DNA of 64,000 bases, taken from positions 62,001-126,000 of the forward strand of contig CAZAJG010000004.1 of NCBI GenBank assembly GCA_964485405.1, in the 5' to 3' direction. Below, in pieces: positions 61,395 to 64,000 of this stretch. Each line of letters opens with the position of its first letter. Positions within the stretch are counted from its first letter, which is position 1. Position numbers and translations under genes: made by a program. Source of the stretch: CAKZNE01 sp964485405 (GTDB taxonomy: Bacteria > Bacteroidota > Bacteroidia > Flavobacteriales > Schleiferiaceae). A model generated the notes under the pieces. That model was not told the origin of the DNA and made no database searches. It saw nothing but the letters and a program-made list of their open reading frames with translations.

Positions 61395-61415
61395 AGTTCG
61401 GAATTTTATTCAAGT

Positions 61416-61423
61416 CAAATCTA
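61416..61423 (-). promoter_or_regulatory. -7 promoter box of the PDZ gene
   Basis: Minus-strand TAGATTTG, an exact TAnnTTTG, 21 nt before the ATG at 61394. Confidence 0.5.
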
Positions 61424-61495
61424 AACTGTAACTTCTTGTAATTAAGTTAATTGAAAAGTTAAAAATCAGTTAAATTCAATTTTGAAACGTTAACT

Positions 61496-61675
61496 ATGGA
61501 GGAATACTTTTTTAACTGCCCCTTTTGTTTCACAGAGGTTTCTGTGCATGTTGACTTGTCCGTAACGCATCAAGAATACATTGAAGACTGCGAACGCTGC
61601 TGTAATCCTATACAGTTCACTTTTACAACAGATGGAGAAAATGTTACTTCTGCAGAACTTGGAGAAGTGAACTAA
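61496..61675 (+). CDS. CPXCG-motif cysteine-rich protein
   Basis: 59 residues, too short for usual ORF cut-offs. It reads MEEYFFNCPFC, then EDCERCCNPIQF, giving the two Cys pairs (CPFC and CERC) of the Cys-rich CPXCG family, with Tyr/His and Asp residues between. It is likely a small zinc-ribbon protein of unknown role. Its stop overlaps the stop of the convergent DUF493 gene by 4 bp. Confidence 0.85.
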   Translation: MEEYFFNCPFCFTEVSVHVDLSVTHQEYIEDCERCCNPIQFTFTTDGENVTSAELGEVN

Positions 61676-61959
61676 AGACTCATTAACCCTTCAATACCTT
61701 CTGCCATCCGATAACGTTCGATGATTTTAGCTGGACTCAACATCAACTCTTTGGCGGTAATACTGATAAAATTTCCTTTTTTGGATTGACGAATCGTCAC
61801 CTCAGATTCTTCCGAATTGAATAAATTCTCTACTTGAGAAAGCTTACGATTGTCAGCCGGAATAATAAATTTAAACATATAAACACCAGGCCAGCTCTGA
61901 TGTTGCTCCAGTTGCTCTTCTAATCTTTTATACTTTTCTTCTCTTTCCGCCTCGGTCAT
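61672..61959 (-). CDS. DUF493 (YbeD-like) protein
   Basis: 95 residues. A charged helical start (EREEKYKRLEEQLEQH) and then the compact alpha-beta DUF493/YbeD domain: SWPGVYMFKFIIPAD, VEN...EVTIRQSKKGNFISITAKELM. YbeD resembles ACT-like regulatory domains; the exact role is unknown. It is convergent with the CPXCG gene. Confidence 0.88.
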   Translation of the reverse strand: MTEAEREEKYKRLEEQLEQHQSWPGVYMFKFIIPADNRKLSQVENLFNSEESEVTIRQSKKGNFISITAKELMLSPAKIIERYRMAEGIEGLMSL

Positions 61960-62059
61960 TGCTCGTCTAAAATTTTAATTGAGTGCTGCAAAAATACATT
62001 AACTTAGAAACGTACAAACTTTCATAAGTACTATAATAATTACTCAAATTAGTAAGGCT

Positions 62060-62539
62060 ATGAAACCCATTCAATCTTGGTTTGATGAATATGCCGAAAG
62101 TCATCAAAATGCTTTGAATAAAGCCATTCACTGGATATGTATTCCTCTTATATTCTTTAGTATTATCGGTTTGTTAGCTTCTATTCCAAGTGCTTTTTTC
62201 AAGTCTTGGTTTCCTTTGTTTTTGCAACCTTACATACATTTTGGATCAGTTTTGATATTAGGGGGAATTATCTTTTACATCCGCCTATCAATACCTATGG
62301 CAATTGGAATACTCGGTTTTAGTCTATTGTGTTTATTTGGAATTGTATGGATAGAATCCCAAAATCTTAACCTTTGGTTGGTTTCTCTTATTATTTTTGC
62401 TGCTGCTTGGGTAGGTCAATTTGTAGGTCACAACATTGAAGGAAAAAAACCTTCCTTTTTAAAGGATCTTCAATTTTTGATGATTGGCCCAGCATGGCTT
62501 ATGGGATTTATATATAAAAAATTGGGTATCCCCTATTAA
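62060..62539 (+). CDS. Mpo1/DUF962-family membrane protein
   Basis: 159 residues. The family's N-terminal motif (SWFDEYAESHQNALNKAIHWICIPLI) with its His residues is followed by four membrane helices, and then WVGQFVGHNIEGKKPS with the second His motif. In yeast, Mpo1 is an iron-dependent dioxygenase acting on 2-hydroxy fatty acids; the bacterial role is not established. It starts a same-strand run: 3 bp to the ATPase gene, which overlaps recQ by 4 bp. Confidence 0.88.
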   Translation: MKPIQSWFDEYAESHQNALNKAIHWICIPLIFFSIIGLLASIPSAFFKSWFPLFLQPYIHFGSVLILGGIIFYIRLSIPMAIGILGFSLLCLFGIVWIESQNLNLWLVSLIIFAAAWVGQFVGHNIEGKKPSFLKDLQFLMIGPAWLMGFIYKKLGIPY

Positions 62540-62542
62540 CAA

Positions 62543-63082
62543 ATGCTTCAGACAAAAAGAGTTATTATAACCGGAGCTCCGGGTACAGGCAAATCCACTT
62601 TACTACAACATTTAAACGAAATTGGATATCACTGTCACGATGAAATCTCCCGTGCTGTGATTAAGCAGCAGTTGGAACTAGGTACAAACCTAGTGCCCTG
62701 GGATGATCTAAGTGGTTTTAGTCACCTTGTTAACCTAGGGCAGAAAAAACAATATGAAGAGGCGAAAACGGGTAAGTGGAACTTTTATGATAGAGGTATT
62801 CCGGATGTGCTAGCCTATTTGAGAAAAGAGAATATTCATGAAGAAGAGTTGGAGCAATGTGCTAAAGATAACGGTTACCATTCCACCGTATACCTTACCC
62901 CTCCTTGGCCAGAGATCTACGCTCAAGATGCTGAAAGAAGAGAAGATTTAGATGCCATGATGGCCATTCATAGCGCATTAATAGAGGTTTATGAAAGCTT
63001 AGGGTATCAAGTTAAAGAAGTTCCGAAAGCGCCTATAGAGGAACGTTTAGCGTTTGTTTTGAATGATTTAAAGCTCAAGTGA
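62543..63082 (+). CDS. AAA_28 (NadR/Ttd14-like) P-loop ATPase
   Basis: 179 residues. Walker A GAPGTGKST; then HDEISRAVIKQQ and YDRGIPD (the AAA_28 'D/E-RG..D' motif), with TPPWPEIYAQDAERRE, which in relatives binds the substrate. It is a small kinase-like ATPase of unknown substrate. Its stop overlaps the recQ GTG start (GTGA at 63079-63082). Confidence 0.85.
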   Translation: MLQTKRVIITGAPGTGKSTLLQHLNEIGYHCHDEISRAVIKQQLELGTNLVPWDDLSGFSHLVNLGQKKQYEEAKTGKWNFYDRGIPDVLAYLRKENIHEEELEQCAKDNGYHSTVYLTPPWPEIYAQDAERREDLDAMMAIHSALIEVYESLGYQVKEVPKAPIEERLAFVLNDLKLK

Positions 63083-64000
63083 TAGAAGATATTCATGGGA
63101 TACTGAAACAGTATTGGGGATATTCTTCATTTCGTCCTCTACAAGAGGAAATAATCCAATCTGTACTAGAAAAGAGAGATACACTTGCACTCCTTCCTAC
63201 AGGAGGAGGAAAGTCCATCTGCTTCCAAGTTCCTACGCTGGCTGCAAAGGGAATGGCTCTAGTTGTATCCCCACTTATTGCTTTAATGGAAGATCAAGTT
63301 TATAATCTTAAAAGCAGAAATATACCAGCTATTTCTTTAACCGGTAATTTATCTTTAAGAGAAATGGATATCGCTCTTGAAAATGCCGTAAATGGAAAAT
63401 ATAAGTTTGTTTATTTGTCTCCAGAGCGTTTGCAGAATGAGTTGGTTAGAGCGCGCATAAAACGAATGAGCATTAACCTTTTGGCGATTGATGAAGCACA
63501 TTGTATTTCTCAATGGGGTTACGATTTTAGGCCTTCTTATATGGGCATTAAAGAGATTCGTGAGCTACTGCCTCAAGTTCCTGTTTTGGCCCTTACAGCT
63601 ACTGCTACTCCAAAAGTAGTGGCGGATATTCAAGAAAAGCTTGGATTCCCGCACACTAATGCCATCCAAAAAAGCTTTTTCAGACCCAACCTACATTATA
63701 ACTTAGTTAGAACAGAGGAAAAGTGGGGCAATACGCTCAAAATATTCCATAAAATAAAAGGTTCTGGAATAATATACTGCCGAAACAGAAGGCATACTGT
63801 GGAGATCTCTAACTGGCTAACTCAAAATCGTATTTCCTCGGATTATTATCATGCAGGTTTATCTCAAGAAGTTAGAAGGAACAAACAACAGGAATGGCTA
63901 GAGAATAACCCGAGAATAATGGTCTGCACCAATGCCTTTGGTATGGGTATCGATAAACCAGATGTAAGACTCGTAGTTCATTTGGAACTACCTGATTCTT
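63079..64000 (+). CDS. recQ: RecQ-type ATP-dependent DNA helicase (N-terminal part, cut by window end)
   Basis: The frame opens at the GTG at 63079, overlapping the AAA_28 stop, and stays open to the end of the window (307 codons seen). Motifs: YWGYSSFRPLQEEII (motif 0), PTGGGKSICFQVP (Walker A), VVSPLIALMEDQV, DEAHCISQWGYDFRPSY (DEAH and aromatic-rich loop), LTATATP, and the second domain with NAFGMGIDKPDVR. It unwinds DNA in recombination and repair. The zinc and RQC parts would lie beyond the window. Confidence 0.95.
   Translation, partial: MIEDIHGILKQYWGYSSFRPLQEEIIQSVLEKRDTLALLPTGGGKSICFQVPTLAAKGMALVVSPLIALMEDQVYNLKSRNIPAISLTGNLSLREMDIALENAVNGKYKFVYLSPERLQNELVRARIKRMSINLLAIDEAHCISQWGYDFRPSYMGIKEIRELLPQVPVLALTATATPKVVADIQEKLGFPHTNAIQKSFFRPNLHYNLVRTEEKWGNTLKIFHKIKGSGIIYCRNRRHTVEISNWLTQNRISSDYYHAGLSQEVRRNKQQEWLENNPRIMVCTNAFGMGIDKPDVRLVVHLELPDS

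Noticed and set aside
1..64000. tRNA, rRNA or insertion-sequence genes
   Set aside because: No cloverleaf, rRNA core motif, transposase frame or terminal inverted repeats with target duplications were recognised on either strand.

Overview
The window looks like one scaffold piece from a draft genome of a Bacteroidota bacterium, most likely a marine-type Flavobacteriales. The evidence: base composition is AT-rich; a SusC/SusD pair is present; three secreted proteins end in type IX secretion (T9SS) sorting domains; CzcA is fused to a TolC-type channel; and promoters repeatedly show the Bacteroidota -7 element TAnnTTTG without Shine-Dalgarno sequences. Two runs of exactly 10 N (23513-23522 and 43719-43728) are assembly gaps inside genes. 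No rRNA, tRNA, insertion sequence or CRISPR array was seen.

Positions 1-6650 hold a stress and envelope island: the end of a baeRF-family protein, an MscS channel, a membrane-bound EEP-fold enzyme, then small YtxH-, holin-X-, CsbD- and DUF5670-type proteins, an AI-2E family transporter, and Dps. Two promoters in this island (before the 2492 lipoprotein and before dps) share the same architecture: three TCAATG/CATTGA half-sites forming a CRP/FNR-like palindrome, followed 20 nt later by TAnnTTTG. This is the most distinctive regulatory signal in the window. It also moves the dps start to 6146.

Positions 6650-20030 hold a DEAD-box RNA helicase; a 1494-residue YHYH-domain surface protein with twenty 50-residue repeats, including a base-perfect 515-bp duplication; a sigma-factor gene followed by a large single-pass membrane protein with an anti-sigma-like N-terminus; a T9SS subtilase; a Cys/Met-metabolism PLP enzyme; and a lipocalin-like lipoprotein.

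Positions 20222-27701 are a five-gene unit: DUF2064 nucleotidyl/glycosyltransferase, SusC, SusD, sodium:solute symporter, and a metallophosphoesterase-like protein with altered metal ligands. It reads as an uptake and processing locus of unknown substrate. Positions 28871-34819 are a heavy-metal efflux module (DUF6660 protein, CzcA-CzcC fusion, CzcB). Positions 35149-40026 are a second tripartite exporter (divergent ABC protein, HlyD, TolC).

Positions 40076-51989 are mixed single genes: GH25 lysozyme, membrane protein, PhzF-like protein, Bcr/CflA transporter, S1/P1 nuclease, beta-propeller-like lipoprotein, Schlafen AlbA_2 protein, TPR histidine kinase, sucD, cyclophilin and a textbook OxyR (Cys199/Cys208). 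Positions 52108-64000 are mostly housekeeping: NUDIX CoA pyrophosphatase, acyltransferase, two MbnP-like lipoproteins, Mpl, pyrR-pyrB, RNase Z, a PDZ/T9SS protein, small conserved proteins, an AAA_28 ATPase, and the start of recQ, which runs off the window.
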